NCBI GenBank assembly: GCA_023150275.1
Contig: JAKLLG010000002.1
Coordinates: 386,511 to 450,510, forward strand
DNA from: Rhodocyclaceae bacterium
GTDB lineage: Bacteria > Pseudomonadota > Gammaproteobacteria > Burkholderiales > Rhodocyclaceae
Length of the DNA: 64,000 nt
Reading direction: 5' to 3'
Shown here: positions 16,734-26,671 of the stretch, piece after piece
Layout of the letters: every line of letters starts with the position of its first letter
How positions within the stretch are numbered: position 1 is the first letter of the stretch
Notes under the pieces: generated by a model
Database searches by the model: none
Seen by the model: the letters and a program-made list of their open reading frames with translations, nothing else
What the model was told of the DNA's origin: nothing
Translations under genes and position numbers: made by a program

Positions 16734-16768
16734 AAAAGAAAAAGGCCGCGGCATTTTACCGCGGCCTT
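16734..16768 (-). terminator. Rho-independent terminator of mdh
   Basis: Read on the minus strand: AAGGCCGCGG, a 7-base loop, CCGCGGCCTT and a T-rich run (complement of 16734-16743). The perfect 10-bp stem starts about 25 bases after the mdh stop and lies just before the CoA-lyase start. Confidence 0.9.
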
Positions 16769-16792
16769 CGTGAAGCTAAGCGTCGCTGACGA

Positions 16793-17779
16793 TTACAGCA
16801 TGTCCTTGACGGCTTCGGCTTCGTCGGTCAGTTCCTTCAGCGTGAGATTGATCTTCTCACGGCTGTAGGCGTCGATTTCCAGGCCCTGGATGATCTTGAA
16901 CGAACCGCCCTTGCACTCGCACGGGAAGCCGAACACGATGCCCTTCGGGATGTCGTAGGAACCATCCGACGGCACGCCCATCGTGACCCAGTCGTTCGAG
17001 CCGAGCACCCAGTCACGGACGTGGTCGATGGCGGCGTTGGCAGCCGAAGCGGCCGACGACAGGCCACGGGCCTCGATGATGGCGGCGCCGCGCTTGCCGA
17101 CGGTCGGCAGGAAGACGTCGTTGTTCCAGGCGTGGTCGTTGATCAGGGCCTTGACGTTGTCGCCGTTCGACTCGCAGTTGCGGTAGTCGGCATACATCGT
17201 GGGCGAGTGGTTGCCCCAGACGGTCAGCTTCTTGAACGACGACACGGCACGGCCGGTCTTCTCGGCGAGTTGCGAGAGCGCACGGTTGTGGTCCAGGCGC
17301 AGCATGCCGTGGTAGTTGTTCGGGTTGGTGCGGCCGACTTTCTTGGCGGCGGCAGCAGCGATGTAGGCGTTGGTGTTGCAGGGGTTGCCGACGACCAGGA
17401 CCTTCACGTCTTCCTTGGCGTTCTCGGCGATGGCCTTGCCCTGGACGGTGAAGATGGCGCCGTTGGCGGCCAGCAGATCGGCACGTTCCATGCCCTTGGT
17501 GCGCGGACGGGCACCGACCAGCAGGCAGACGTCGGCATCCTTGAACGCAACGTTCGGGTCATCGGTGGCGACCATGCCGGCGAGCAGCGGGAAGGCGCAG
17601 TCGTCCAGTTCCATCATGACGCCCTTGACGGCCTGCTGGGCTTGCGGCAGGTCGAGCAGCTGGAGAATGACCGGCTGATCCTTGCCGAGCATCTCGCCGG
17701 AGGCGATGCGGAAAAGCAGGCTGTAACCGATTTGGCCGGCGGCGCCGGTAACGGCGACGCGCATGGGGGCTTTGGACAT
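16793..17779 (-). CDS. mdh: Malate dehydrogenase (NAD-dependent)
   Basis: A 328-residue malate dehydrogenase that interconverts malate and oxaloacetate in the TCA cycle. The NAD-binding motif [17 protein letters not shown] sits at residues 11-27. The substrate-arginine loop ([15 protein letters not shown]) and the catalytic His in [12 protein letters not shown] are present. The type is the cytosolic-MDH-like form common in Betaproteobacteria rather than the E. coli form. AGGAG precedes ATG 17779. It is divergent from the GntR gene and ends at a strong terminator, so it forms its own unit beside the sdh cluster. Confidence 0.97.
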   Translation of the reverse strand: MSKAPMRVAVTGAAGQIGYSLLFRIASGEMLGKDQPVILQLLDLPQAQQAVKGVMMELDDCAFPLLAGMVATDDPNVAFKDADVCLLVGARPRTKGMERADLLAANGAIFTVQGKAIAENAKEDVKVLVVGNPCNTNAYIAAAAAKKVGRTNPNNYHGMLRLDHNRALSQLAEKTGRAVSSFKKLTVWGNHSPTMYADYRNCESNGDNVKALINDHAWNNDVFLPTVGKRGAAIIEARGLSSAASAANAAIDHVRDWVLGSNDWVTMGVPSDGSYDIPKGIVFGFPCECKGGSFKIIQGLEIDAYSREKINLTLKELTDEAEAVKDML

Positions 17780-17933
17780 GTTGCGGCTCCTGTTAGAAAG
17801 CGATGAACAAGTGGTGACTGAAGCGATTGGATACGGGGCTTTGCGCCTTCTGCCTTGTGGTTAGTGCCAGTGCGGTGCTAAAGCGGATGGATCATATGCC
17901 CGGCCAGAAAGGGTGTCAATGTTTCATCTTGTG

Positions 17934-17952
17934 TCTTATAAAAGATATAAGA
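17934..17952. promoter_or_regulatory. Inverted repeat, candidate GntR operator
   Basis: TCTTATA (17934-17940), spacer AAAGA, TATAAGA (17946-17952): a perfect 7-bp inverted repeat in the mdh/gntR intergenic region, 27 bases before the regulator start. An AT-rich palindrome in an otherwise GC-rich genome beside a GntR/HutC gene suggests autoregulation and perhaps control of mdh. Binding is inferred only. Confidence 0.5.
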
Positions 17953-17978
17953 AGTAGAATAGACGAATACAAGTTTTT

Positions 17979-18749
17979 ATGGTGAAATCGCGACTCATGA
18001 ACCGGTCTTCGCAAGCGCGCGCCGCCGCGCCATCGCCAACCTTCAGTCCGCTTTACCGGCAGATCAAGGATCTCATTCTGAAGAGCCTTGAAGCGGGCGA
18101 GTGGCAGCCCGGTGATGCCATTCCCAGCGAATCCGAACTGGCGGTTCGCTTCAGCGTCTCGCAAGGTACCGTGCGCAAGGCCATCGACGAGATGGCGGCG
18201 GAAAACCTGCTGGTGCGCCGCCAGGGCAAGGGCACCTTTGTCGCCACGCACAGCGATCCGCGTTCCTTCTTCCGTTTCCTGCGTCTGATTCCCAATGAGG
18301 GCGATCTGCAGCCTTCGCGCAGCGCGCCGCTCGAGTGCGGCCGCGCCAAGGCTGGCGCCGACGTTGCGCGCATGCTTGGCCTTGAGCCCGGCGCCCCGAT
18401 CATCATCATGCGTCGTCTGCTCAAGCTCGGGGACGAGGCGGTGGTGTTCGACGAAATCTATTTGCCCGGCGAGTTGTTCCAGGATCTTTCGCTCGATGTT
18501 CTCAAGCAGAGCGACAAGTCGCTCTACGATCTCTTCGAGAGTCGCTACGGCGTGCGCATGATCCGCGCCGAGGAGCGTTTGCGTGCTGTAGCCGCAGAAG
18601 GCGTAGCCTCTGAATTGCTGAACGTTCCGGAGGGGAGTCCGCTGCTGCTCGTCGAGCGCGTTGCCTTCACCTATGGCAACAAACCGGTCGAGTGGCGTCG
18701 CGGCTTTTATGACACACGCAACTTCCATTACTTCAACGAGTTGGCCTGA
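17979..18749 (+). CDS. GntR/HutC-family transcriptional regulator with UTRA domain
   Basis: A 256-residue regulator. The N-terminal winged helix (about 23-90) contains FSPLYRQIKDLILKSLEAGEW and the recognition-helix region FSVSQGTVRKAIDEMAAENLLVRR. The C-terminal UTRA ligand-binding domain (about 110-250) holds VFDEIYLPGELF and ends WRRGFYDTRNFHY. ATG 17997 is an alternative start. It lies between mdh (divergent) and the sdh operon (same direction), an arrangement seen in Betaproteobacteria, so it is a likely regulator of TCA-cycle genes with a small carboxylate or sugar-type effector. The effector cannot be read from the sequence. Confidence 0.9.
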   Translation: MVKSRLMNRSSQARAAAPSPTFSPLYRQIKDLILKSLEAGEWQPGDAIPSESELAVRFSVSQGTVRKAIDEMAAENLLVRRQGKGTFVATHSDPRSFFRFLRLIPNEGDLQPSRSAPLECGRAKAGADVARMLGLEPGAPIIIMRRLLKLGDEAVVFDEIYLPGELFQDLSLDVLKQSDKSLYDLFESRYGVRMIRAEERLRAVAAEGVASELLNVPEGSPLLLVERVAFTYGNKPVEWRRGFYDTRNFHYFNELA

Positions 18750-18782
18750 AAGGAGTCGTGCAACGGGCTAGGGCGATTACGC

Positions 18783-18788
18783 TATAAT
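18783..18788 (+). promoter_or_regulatory. Putative -10 box of the sdh operon promoter
   Basis: A perfect TATAAT hexamer lies 60 bases upstream of sdhC in the 99-base gap after the GntR gene. No convincing -35 hexamer is present at 16-18 bases, so the promoter may need an activator. A TGATCA palindrome follows at about 18798-18803. Confidence 0.5.
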
Positions 18789-18848
18789 TATCAGTTCTGA
18801 TCAGCGAAAAACAGCGGCACAAGCCGCGTAACACGAGGGATGACGTCT

Positions 18849-19241
18849 ATGGCAGACATTGCTATCAAGAAAAAGCGTCCAAAGAACCTGGACCTACCCA
18901 CGATCAGATTGCCGCTCCCCGGCATTCTGTCGATCCTGCATCGCATCAGCGGTGCCGTGCTGTTCCTTCTTTTGCCCGTACTGCTGTGGCTGTTCCAGCA
19001 GAGTCTGGCGTCTCCCGAAACTTATGCGGTTGCCAAGGCTCTGACCGGCAACATTCTCGTCAAGCTGATCCTGCTCGGCCTGATCTGGCTGTACATGCAC
19101 CATTTCTGCGCCGGCATCCGCTACCTGCTGCTTGACCTGCACAAGGGCATCGATCTCGAATCGGCCCGCCTGTCCAGCAAGATCGTCTTCGGCGTGAGCA
19201 TCGCGCTGACCGTCATCGTGGGAGCGAAAGTACTATGGTAA
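18849..19241 (+). CDS. sdhC: Succinate dehydrogenase cytochrome b556 subunit SdhC
   Basis: A 130-residue membrane anchor with three helices. The N-terminal HRISGAVLF motif (quinone-site Ser and Arg) and HHFCAGIRYLLLD with the haem-b His are typical. ATG 18849 is chosen over 18840 because GAGGGA (18835-18840) is then correctly spaced. With SdhD it binds haem b and ubiquinone in complex II. It overlaps sdhD by 7 bases and opens the sdhCDABE-gltA run. Confidence 0.95.
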   Translation: MADIAIKKKRPKNLDLPTIRLPLPGILSILHRISGAVLFLLLPVLLWLFQQSLASPETYAVAKALTGNILVKLILLGLIWLYMHHFCAGIRYLLLDLHKGIDLESARLSSKIVFGVSIALTVIVGAKVLW

Positions 19242-19582
19242 ATCGTGTCGTCGTCGGGGCCGGCTACGGCCTCAAGGACTGGATCGCGCAGCGCGCCACC
19301 GCCGTGGTGATGGCGGTCTACACCCTGATCCTCCTCGCCACGCTTGGCGCGCTTGGCCCCAGCGGTTTTGAAGCATGGCGTTCGATCTTCTCGAACGGCT
19401 TCATGCAGTTCATGACCTTCCTCTTCTTCATCAGTCTCTTCTGGCATGTCTGGATCGGCGTCCGCGACATCCTGATGGATTACATCTGGAACGATGGTCT
19501 GCGTCTGGTGCTGATGATTGCCGTGGTTGCCGCGCTGGTCGGTTATGCCGGCTGGGCTGCCAAGATTCTGTGGAGGCTGTAA
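19235..19582 (+). CDS. sdhD: Succinate dehydrogenase membrane anchor SdhD
   Basis: A 115-residue protein with three membrane helices (about 18-40, 54-74, 88-110). The segment [18 protein letters not shown] has the haem-ligand His and the conserved Arg/Asp/Tyr near the quinone pocket. It forms the anchor of complex II with SdhC. Start and stop overlap or abut neighbours (7-base overlap with sdhC, 1 base to sdhA). Confidence 0.95.
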   Translation: MVNRVVVGAGYGLKDWIAQRATAVVMAVYTLILLATLGALGPSGFEAWRSIFSNGFMQFMTFLFFISLFWHVWIGVRDILMDYIWNDGLRLVLMIAVVAALVGYAGWAAKILWRL

Positions 19583-19583
19583 G

Positions 19584-21359
19584 GTGAGTATTCCTGTCCG
19601 TAAATACGATGCGGTGATCGTCGGTGCCGGTGGCGCCGGCCTGCGTGCCGCGATCCAGTTGTCCGAAGCCGGCCTGAAGACGGCCGTTCTCTCCAAGGTT
19701 TTCCCGACCCGCTCGCACACCGTCGCGGCGCAGGGCGGTGTCTCCGCCTCGCTCGGCAACTCCGAGCAGGATCACTGGCACTGGCACATGTACGACACCG
19801 TCAAGGGTTCCGACTGGCTCGGCGACCAGGATGCGATCGAGTTCATGTGCCGCAAGGCGCCGGAAGTGGTCGTCGAACTCGAACACTTCGGCATGCCGTT
19901 CGACCGTACCGACGAAGGCAAGATCTACCAGCGTCCGTTCGGCGGCCACATGTCGAACTTCGGCGAGAAGCCGGTGCGTCGCGCCTGCGCGGCCGCCGAC
20001 CGTACCGGCCACGCGATGCTGCACGCGCTCTACCAGCGCAACGTGCGTGCCAATACCCAGTTCTTCGTCGAATGGATGGCACTCGACCTGATCCGCGACG
20101 AAGAAGGCCAGGTACTCGGCGTCATCGCCCTCGAAATGGAAACCGGCGAAGTCGTCGCCTTCCACGCCAAGGCCACCATCTTCGCGACCGGCGGTGCCGG
20201 CCGTATCTTCTACTCCTCGACCAACGCCTTCATCAACACCGGCGACGGCCTCGGCATGGCGGCGCGCGCCGGCATTCAGCTGGAAGACATGGAGTTCTGG
20301 CAGTTCCACCCGACCGGCGTCGCCGGCGCCGGCGTGCTGATCACCGAAGGCGTGCGCGGCGAAGGCGGCATCCTGCGTAACTCGGCGGGCGAGCGCTTCA
20401 TGGAGCGCTATGCGCCGAACGCCAAGGATCTGGCCTCGCGCGACGTCGTCTCGCGCGCGATGGTCACCGAAATCAACGAAGGTCGCGGCTGCGGTCCGAA
20501 CAAGGATTTCGTGCTGCTCGACATCACCCACCTCGACCCGGCGACGATCATGAAGCGGCTGCCCGGCATTCGCGAGATTTCGATCCAGTTCGCTGGCATC
20601 GACCCGATCAAGGCGCCGATCCCGGTGGTGCCGACCTGCCACTACCAGATGGGCGGCATCCCGACCAACTACAAGGGTCAGGTGGTCAACGAAAACGGTT
20701 CGACCGTCGCCGGCTTCTACGCCGCCGGCGAATGCGCTTGCGCCTCGGTGCATGGTGCCAACCGTCTCGGCACCAACTCGCTGCTTGACCTGCTGGTTTT
20801 CGGCAAGTCCTCGGGCGACACGGTGATCGAAGACATGGCATCGGGTCTCAAGGCGCACAAGGAACTGCCGGCCAACTTCGCCGACAAGACCCTGGCCCGC
20901 CTTGCCCGTCTGGAAAACCAGCAGAACGGCAGCAACGTTCACGAAACCCGCCTCGCGATGCAGCGCACGATGCAGAACCACTGCGGCGTGTTCCGCTTCA
21001 AGGACAAGCTCGAAGAGGGCGTGCAGAAGATCCTGGAAATCGAGAAGCAGGTGGCGATCACCGAGATCAAGGACAAGTCCAAGGTCTGGAACACCGCCCG
21101 CGTCGAAGCACTGGAGCTCGACAACCTGATCGAAGTCGCCAAGGCGACGATGATCTGCGCCAACGCCCGCAAGGAATCGCGCGGCGCCCACGTCCGCGAC
21201 GACGCACCGGATACTCCGGAAATGCCGAACGGTCGCAACGACAAGGAATGGCACAAGCACACGCTGTGGCAGCGCGACGGCAACAAGCTGTCGTACAAGC
21301 CGGTCGTCATGACCCCGCTGTCCGTTGAAACCATCGCGCTGAAGACGCGCTCGTACTGA
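19584..21359 (+). CDS. sdhA: Succinate dehydrogenase flavoprotein subunit SdhA
   Basis: A 591-residue flavoprotein that oxidises succinate to fumarate. The FAD motif [10 protein letters not shown] is at 14-23, the covalent FAD-His is His45 in [10 protein letters not shown], and the active-site segments are [21 protein letters not shown] and [12 protein letters not shown]. The C-terminal [14 protein letters not shown] helical region is typical. The start is GTG 19584, with GGAGG 8 bases upstream and family-typical [16 protein letters not shown]; longer in-frame versions run back into sdhD. Cytoplasmic face of the inner membrane. Confidence 0.98.
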   Translation: MSIPVRKYDAVIVGAGGAGLRAAIQLSEAGLKTAVLSKVFPTRSHTVAAQGGVSASLGNSEQDHWHWHMYDTVKGSDWLGDQDAIEFMCRKAPEVVVELEHFGMPFDRTDEGKIYQRPFGGHMSNFGEKPVRRACAAADRTGHAMLHALYQRNVRANTQFFVEWMALDLIRDEEGQVLGVIALEMETGEVVAFHAKATIFATGGAGRIFYSSTNAFINTGDGLGMAARAGIQLEDMEFWQFHPTGVAGAGVLITEGVRGEGGILRNSAGERFMERYAPNAKDLASRDVVSRAMVTEINEGRGCGPNKDFVLLDITHLDPATIMKRLPGIREISIQFAGIDPIKAPIPVVPTCHYQMGGIPTNYKGQVVNENGSTVAGFYAAGECACASVHGANRLGTNSLLDLLVFGKSSGDTVIEDMASGLKAHKELPANFADKTLARLARLENQQNGSNVHETRLAMQRTMQNHCGVFRFKDKLEEGVQKILEIEKQVAITEIKDKSKVWNTARVEALELDNLIEVAKATMICANARKESRGAHVRDDAPDTPEMPNGRNDKEWHKHTLWQRDGNKLSYKPVVMTPLSVETIALKTRSY

Positions 21360-21380
21360 TCGCGTTAGGAGTCAATGCAA

Positions 21381-22091
21381 ATGGCTACCCGTACCATGCA
21401 GTTCAAGATCTACCGCTACGATCCGGACAAGGACAACGCGCCGTACATGCAGGATTTTTCGATCGAGATCGACGAGACCGATCGCAAGCTGCTCGACGTG
21501 CTGACCAAGCTGAAGGCCCAGGACGACACGCTGTCGTACCGCCGCTCGTGCCGTGAAGGCATCTGCGGTTCCGACGCGATGAACATCAACGGCAAGAACG
21601 GTCTCGCCTGCCTGACCGAAATCAAGGATCTCAAGCAGCCGGTCGTCCTGCGTCCGCTGCCCGGTCTGCCGGTCATCCGCGACCTGATCGTGGACATGAC
21701 CCAGTTCTTCAAGCAGTACCACTCGATCAAGCCCTATCTCATCAACAACACTCCGCCGCCGGAGCGTGAGCGCCTGCAGTCGCCGGAAGACCGCGAGGAA
21801 CTCAACGGTCTCTACGAGTGCATCCTGTGTGCCTGCTGCTCGACCTCGTGCCCGTCGTTCTGGTGGAACCCGGACAAGTTCGTCGGCCCGGCCGGTCTGC
21901 TCAACGCCTACCGCTTCATCGCCGATACCCGCGACGAGGCGACCAACGAGCGTCTCGACAACCTCGAAGACCCGTACCGTCTGTTCCGCTGCCACACCAT
22001 CATGAACTGCGTCGACGTCTGTCCGAAGGGTCTCAACCCGACCAAGGCGATCGGCAAGATCAAGGAGATGATGGTTCGGCGCGCCATCTGA
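21381..22091 (+). CDS. sdhB: Succinate dehydrogenase iron-sulfur subunit SdhB
   Basis: A 236-residue subunit carrying three clusters: the 2Fe-2S site CREGICGSD...C (Cys57, Cys62, Asp65, Cys77), and the 4Fe-4S and 3Fe-4S sites in [12 protein letters not shown] and [17 protein letters not shown]. It relays electrons from FAD to quinone. ATG 21381 is preferred over 21375 because AGGAG at 21367-21371 then has a 9-base spacing. It is followed after two bases by sdhE. Confidence 0.97.
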   Translation: MATRTMQFKIYRYDPDKDNAPYMQDFSIEIDETDRKLLDVLTKLKAQDDTLSYRRSCREGICGSDAMNINGKNGLACLTEIKDLKQPVVLRPLPGLPVIRDLIVDMTQFFKQYHSIKPYLINNTPPPERERLQSPEDREELNGLYECILCACCSTSCPSFWWNPDKFVGPAGLLNAYRFIADTRDEATNERLDNLEDPYRLFRCHTIMNCVDVCPKGLNPTKAIGKIKEMMVRRAI

Positions 22092-22093
22092 CG

Positions 22094-22354
22094 ATGGAAC
22101 GCGAGGCACTGAACCGCCTGCAGTGGCGCTGCACCCGCCGTGCCCTGCTGGAGCTGGACCTGATTCTCGGGAAATTCCTCGTTGAGGAATTTCCCGGACT
22201 CAGCGAAGACGAGAAACAGGTTTTCGCCGAGCTGGCAGACATGGAAGATCACGACCTCTGGCCCATGGTGAACGGGACGGAGGTATGCAAGGATGCGCGG
22301 CAGGCGGCCATCATCGCCATGCTGCGTAAGAGTGAAGTAAGGCGGCCGCAGTAG
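22094..22354 (+). CDS. sdhE: SdhE, FAD assembly factor (YgfY family), with altered RGxxE motif
   Basis: An 86-residue protein that helps attach FAD covalently to SdhA. The N-terminal WRCTRRALLELDLILGKF and FPGLSEDEKQVFAELADMEDHDL follow the family closely. The key RGxxE motif reads RALLE here: the glycine is replaced by alanine (codon GCC at 22139-22141). It sits 2 bases after sdhB, the normal location in many Proteobacteria. Family call is firm; the consequence of the substitution is unknown. Confidence 0.92.
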   Translation: MEREALNRLQWRCTRRALLELDLILGKFLVEEFPGLSEDEKQVFAELADMEDHDLWPMVNGTEVCKDARQAAIIAMLRKSEVRRPQ

Positions 22355-22408
22355 TTTGGCGGCTTTGCTGGAAGTTGCAAAAACATAACCTGTTCAAGGG
22401 GCTAAACC

Positions 22409-23707
22409 ATGACGACCGAACGCAAGGCAACACTGACCATCGACGGACAGGCTCCCGTCGACTTTCCGATCATGTCGCCGACGCATGGCAATGACTGCGT
22501 CGATATTCGCACCCTGGGGGGGAAAACCGGGCTGTTTACGTACGATTCCGGCTTCCTGTCGACCGCCAGCTGCAAATCGAAAGTGACTTTCATCGACGGC
22601 GACAAGGGCGAGCTGCTCTACCGCGGCTACCCGATCGAACAACTGGCCGAGAATTGCAACTTCCTCGAAGTCGCGTATCTGCTGAAGAACGGCGAACTGC
22701 CGAATGCGGCCGAAAAAAGCAATTTCGAACTCACCGTCAAGAAGCACACGATGGTGCATGAGCAGTTGTCGAAGTTCTACTCCGGTTTCCGTCGCGATGC
22801 GCACCCGATGGCCGTGATGACCGGTGTGGTCGGCGCGCTCTCCGCCTTCTACCACGATGCGATGGATTTCTCGGATGCCGAGCACCGCAACGTCAGCTTC
22901 ATCCGCCTCGTCGCCAAGATGCCGACGATCGTCTCCATGGCCTACAAGTACTCGACCGGCGCGCCGTTCATGTACCCGGACAACGATCTGGACTATGCCT
23001 CGAACTTCATGCGCATGATGTTCGGCAACCCTTGCGAGAAGTACGTTGCCAACCCGGTGCTGGCCCGTGCGCTGGACATCATCTTCACGCTGCACGCCGA
23101 TCACGAGCAGAACGCCTCGACCTCGACCGTCCGCCTCGCCGGTTCGTCGGGCGCCAACCCGTTCGCCTGCATCGCTGCCGGTATCGCCTGTCTGTGGGGC
23201 CCGGCACACGGCGGTGCCAACGAGGCCTGCCTGCAGATGCTTGAAGAAATTGGTGACGTTTCCAAAGTCGGCGAGTACATCAAGCGCGCCAAGGACAAGA
23301 ACGACTCGTTCAAGCTGATGGGTTTCGGTCACCGCGTCTACAAGAACTTCGACCCGCGCGCCAAGCTGATGCGCAAGGTTTGCGACGATGTTCTGAAGGA
23401 ACTCGGTCTCGAAAACGATCGTCTGTTCAAGCTGGCCAAGGAACTGGAAAAGATCGCACTCGAAGACCCGTATTTCGTCGAGAAGAAGCTCTACCCGAAC
23501 GTCGACTTCTACTCCGGCATCGTGCAGAAGGCGATCGGCATCCCGACCGAGATGTTCACCTGCATCTTCGCGCTCGCGCGTACCGTCGGCTGGATGACGC
23601 AATGGGAAGAGATGATTACCGATCCGGAATACAAGATCGGTCGTCCGCGTCAGCTCTACATCGGCGCCGCCAAGCGCGACGTCGTACCGCTCGCCAAGCG
23701 CGGCTAA
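22409..23707 (+). CDS. gltA: Citrate synthase, type II
   Basis: A 432-residue hexameric-type citrate synthase that condenses acetyl-CoA and oxaloacetate. The catalytic residues are in [11 protein letters not shown] (His), [13 protein letters not shown] (His) and NVDFYSGI (Asp). Length fits E. coli GltA (427), including the N-terminal domain used for NADH inhibition, as in the [14 protein letters not shown] start. It lies 54 bases after sdhE on the same strand, probably part of the sdh transcript, and a terminator follows. Confidence 0.97.
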   Translation: MTTERKATLTIDGQAPVDFPIMSPTHGNDCVDIRTLGGKTGLFTYDSGFLSTASCKSKVTFIDGDKGELLYRGYPIEQLAENCNFLEVAYLLKNGELPNAAEKSNFELTVKKHTMVHEQLSKFYSGFRRDAHPMAVMTGVVGALSAFYHDAMDFSDAEHRNVSFIRLVAKMPTIVSMAYKYSTGAPFMYPDNDLDYASNFMRMMFGNPCEKYVANPVLARALDIIFTLHADHEQNASTSTVRLAGSSGANPFACIAAGIACLWGPAHGGANEACLQMLEEIGDVSKVGEYIKRAKDKNDSFKLMGFGHRVYKNFDPRAKLMRKVCDDVLKELGLENDRLFKLAKELEKIALEDPYFVEKKLYPNVDFYSGIVQKAIGIPTEMFTCIFALARTVGWMTQWEEMITDPEYKIGRPRQLYIGAAKRDVVPLAKRG

Positions 23708-23713
23708 GAAATC

Positions 23714-23739
23714 AGGGGCGGCAATGTACCGCCCCTTTT
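23714..23739 (+). terminator. Rho-independent terminator after gltA
   Basis: AGGGGCGG (23714-23721), 7-base loop, CCGCCCCT (23729-23736) and a short TTTTC tract, starting 7 bases after the gltA stop. It separates sdh-gltA from sucAB-lpd, though partial readthrough is possible given the short T run. Confidence 0.8.
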
Positions 23740-23815
23740 CGCATGGTCACCGCGTCGGGGATCCCGGCGCGGTGCAACCCAACCGGATCAACCACCGCTA
23801 CCCACAGGTGAAGCC

Positions 23816-26647
23816 ATGATGATGCAGCAGTTCGGCAACTCCTACCTCTTCGGCGGCAACGCGCCGTTCGTCGAGGAACTCTACGAGAACTATCTCGACA
23901 ATCCCGCCTCTGTCCCCGACGAATGGCGTGACTATTTTGACAAACTTTCCCAGATGCCCGGCTTCGTTGCACGCGACGTGCCGCACGCGCCGGTCATCGC
24001 CGCATTCGCCGAGCAGGCGAAGCAGGGCGGCTTTCGACCCGCTGCCAGCAGCGCCCCGGTCGATGACAAGAAACAGGTTGGCGTATTGCAGCTGATCAAC
24101 GCCTACCGTTTCATGGGTACGCGCTGGGCCAATCTTGATCCGCTGAAGCGCATGCCGCGTCCGGAGCTGCCGGAACTCGATCCGGCATTCTACGGTTTCA
24201 CCGATGCCGACAAGAATGCGAGCTTCAATGCCGGGTCGTTCAAGGCCTGTGCGGAGCACGCGCAGTTCGGCCAGATTCTCGAAGCGCTGAAGGAAACGTA
24301 CTGTGGCTCGATTGGCGTCGAGTACATGTACATGAACGAAATCGCCGAGAAGCGCTGGCTGCAGGATCGGCTTGAGCCGATCCGCTCGCGTGGCACCTAC
24401 ACGCCGGAGCAGAAGAAGCGCTTCCTCGAGCGCCTGACGGCAGCCGAGACGCTGGAGCGTTACCTGCACACCCGCTATGTGGGTCAGAAGCGTTTCTCGC
24501 TCGAAGGCGGCGATTCGCTGATCCTGTCGATGGATGAACTGATTCGCACCGCGGGTACCCTCGGTGTCGACGAGATCGTCATCGGCATGGCCCACCGTGG
24601 TCGTCTCAACGTGCTGGTCAATACGCTGGGCAAGGCGCCGGCGATGCTCTTCGACGAATTCGAAGGCAAGAAAGCGCAGGAACTTTCCGCCGGCGACGTG
24701 AAGTACCACATGGGCTACTCGTCCGACGTTTCGACGCCGGGAGGAGCCTGTCACCTGACGCTCGCATTCAACCCGTCGCACCTCGAAATCGTGAATCCCG
24801 TGGTCACTGGCTCGGTCTATGCCCGCCAGGTGCGCCGTGGCGAAGGCGGCAAGGGCAAGGTGCTGCCGGTGCTGATCCACGGCGATGCTGCCGTGGCTGG
24901 TCAGGGTGTCAACCAGGAAATGATCAACTTCGCGCAGACCCGTGGCTACGGCACGGGCGGCACGGTGCACATCGTCGTGAACAACCAGATCGGCTTCACC
25001 ACGTCCGACCCGCGCGACTACCGTTCCTCGCTGTACTGCACTGACATCTTCAAGATGGCTGATGCGCCGATCTTCCACGTCAATGGCGACGATCCGGAAG
25101 CCGTGGCCCTGGCGACGCAGGTCGCAATGGAGTTCCGTCAGCAGTTCAAGAAAGACGTCGTCATCGACATCATCTGCTTCCGCAAGCTCGGCCACAACGA
25201 GCAGGACGAGCCGATGGTGACGCAGCCGCTGATGTACAAGAAGATCGCGCAGCACCCGGGCACGCGCAAGCTGTACGCCGACAAGCTGGTCGCCGAAGGC
25301 GTGCTGCCGGCCGAAGGTCCGGATGCGATGATCAAGGAGTATCGCGAGCATCTCGACAAGGGCCAGTTGCTCTACAACCCGGTACTTGCCGGCTACAAGC
25401 ATCCGATGACCATCGACTGGTCGCCGTTCCTGACCAAGAAGTACATCCCGAACTGCGATACCACCGTCCCAGTCAAGGAACTGAAGCGCCTCGCCGAGCG
25501 ACTGACGACGATTCCGGAAGGTTTCACGCTGCACAACCGCGTAAAGAAGATCATCGAAGATCGCCGCGCCATGGGCGAGGGCAAGCTGCCGATCGACTGG
25601 GGCATGGCCGAGAACCTCGCCTACGCCTCGCTGCTGGTCTCGGGCTACGGTGTCCGCATCTCCGGTGAGGACGTTGGCCGTAGCACCTTCTTCCACCGTC
25701 ACGCCGCGCTGCACGACCAGAACCGTGAGAACTGGGCGCACGGTACCTATCACCCGCTGGCCAACCTGCAGGAAAAGCAGGCCGGCTTCCAGTGCTGGGA
25801 TTCAGTGCTTTCGGAAGAGGCGGTACTCGCCTTCGATTACGGCTACGCCTCGGCCAATCCGCACGAGCTGGTGGTCTGGGAAGGCCAGTTCGGCGACTTC
25901 GCCAACGGTGCGCAGGTCGTCATCGACCAGTTCATCGCTTCCGGCGAAGCCAAGTGGGGGCGCGCCTGCGGTCTCACGATGCTGCTGCCGCACGGCTACG
26001 AAGGCCAGGGCCCGGAGCACTCTTCCGCCCGCATCGAGCGCTACATGCAGCTTTGTGCCGAGATGAACATGGAAGTTTGCCAGCCGACCACGCCGTCGCA
26101 GATCTTCCATCTGCTGCGCCGCCAGGCCGTGCGCCCGCAGCGCAAGCCGCTGATCGTCTTCTCGCCGAAGTCGCTGCTGCGCCACAAGGACGCCATCGCT
26201 TCGCTCGACGATCTTTCCAAGGGCGGCTTCCAGGAAGTGATCGGCGAAGTCGACAAGCTCGATGCCAAGAAGGTGACCCGCCTCATCCTCTGCTCGGGCA
26301 AGGTCTATTACGACCTCGTCGCCGCACGCCGCGAACAGAAAGCCAATCACATCGCCATTGCGCGTCTCGAACAGCTCTACCCGTTCCCGGACGAGGCCCT
26401 GAAAGCCGAACTCGCCAAGTATCCGAAGGCCACCGAGGTGGTCTGGGTTCAGGACGAGCCGCGCAACCAGGGTGCCTGGTACTGGCTGGCTTCGCGCGCG
26501 CATCTTGTCCGCTCGCTCAGCGAGAAGCACCACCTGCTGCTCGTGTCGCGCCCCGCCTCGGCCTCGCCGGCCGTCGGTTACGCCGCCAAGCACGCACTCC
26601 AACAAAAGACCCTCATCGAGTCCGCCTTGGGCAAGATCGAGTACTAA
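23816..26647 (+). CDS. sucA: 2-oxoglutarate dehydrogenase E1 component
   Basis: A 943-residue thiamine-diphosphate enzyme that decarboxylates 2-oxoglutarate and passes the succinyl group to the E2 lipoyl domain. It starts MMMQQFGNSYLFGGNAPFVEELYENYL, the E1o N-terminal E2-binding region. ThDP and Mg motifs are GMAHRGRLNVLVN, IHGDAAVAGQGVNQE and HIVVNNQIGFTTSDPRD. The C-terminal transketolase-like half ends in the VGYAAKHALQQKTLIESALG pattern. Length agrees with E. coli SucA (933). AGGTGA precedes the start. It heads sucAB-lpd. Confidence 0.98.
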   Translation: MMMQQFGNSYLFGGNAPFVEELYENYLDNPASVPDEWRDYFDKLSQMPGFVARDVPHAPVIAAFAEQAKQGGFRPAASSAPVDDKKQVGVLQLINAYRFMGTRWANLDPLKRMPRPELPELDPAFYGFTDADKNASFNAGSFKACAEHAQFGQILEALKETYCGSIGVEYMYMNEIAEKRWLQDRLEPIRSRGTYTPEQKKRFLERLTAAETLERYLHTRYVGQKRFSLEGGDSLILSMDELIRTAGTLGVDEIVIGMAHRGRLNVLVNTLGKAPAMLFDEFEGKKAQELSAGDVKYHMGYSSDVSTPGGACHLTLAFNPSHLEIVNPVVTGSVYARQVRRGEGGKGKVLPVLIHGDAAVAGQGVNQEMINFAQTRGYGTGGTVHIVVNNQIGFTTSDPRDYRSSLYCTDIFKMADAPIFHVNGDDPEAVALATQVAMEFRQQFKKDVVIDIICFRKLGHNEQDEPMVTQPLMYKKIAQHPGTRKLYADKLVAEGVLPAEGPDAMIKEYREHLDKGQLLYNPVLAGYKHPMTIDWSPFLTKKYIPNCDTTVPVKELKRLAERLTTIPEGFTLHNRVKKIIEDRRAMGEGKLPIDWGMAENLAYASLLVSGYGVRISGEDVGRSTFFHRHAALHDQNRENWAHGTYHPLANLQEKQAGFQCWDSVLSEEAVLAFDYGYASANPHELVVWEGQFGDFANGAQVVIDQFIASGEAKWGRACGLTMLLPHGYEGQGPEHSSARIERYMQLCAEMNMEVCQPTTPSQIFHLLRRQAVRPQRKPLIVFSPKSLLRHKDAIASLDDLSKGGFQEVIGEVDKLDAKKVTRLILCSGKVYYDLVAARREQKANHIAIARLEQLYPFPDEALKAELAKYPKATEVVWVQDEPRNQGAWYWLASRAHLVRSLSEKHHLLLVSRPASASPAVGYAAKHALQQKTLIESALGKIEY

Positions 26648-26671
26648 CCCAGCACGAAGCACGGAGATAAC

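Noticed and set aside
16722..16754. Upstream start for the CoA-ester lyase
   Set aside because: That ATG lies in the loop and stem of the mdh terminator.
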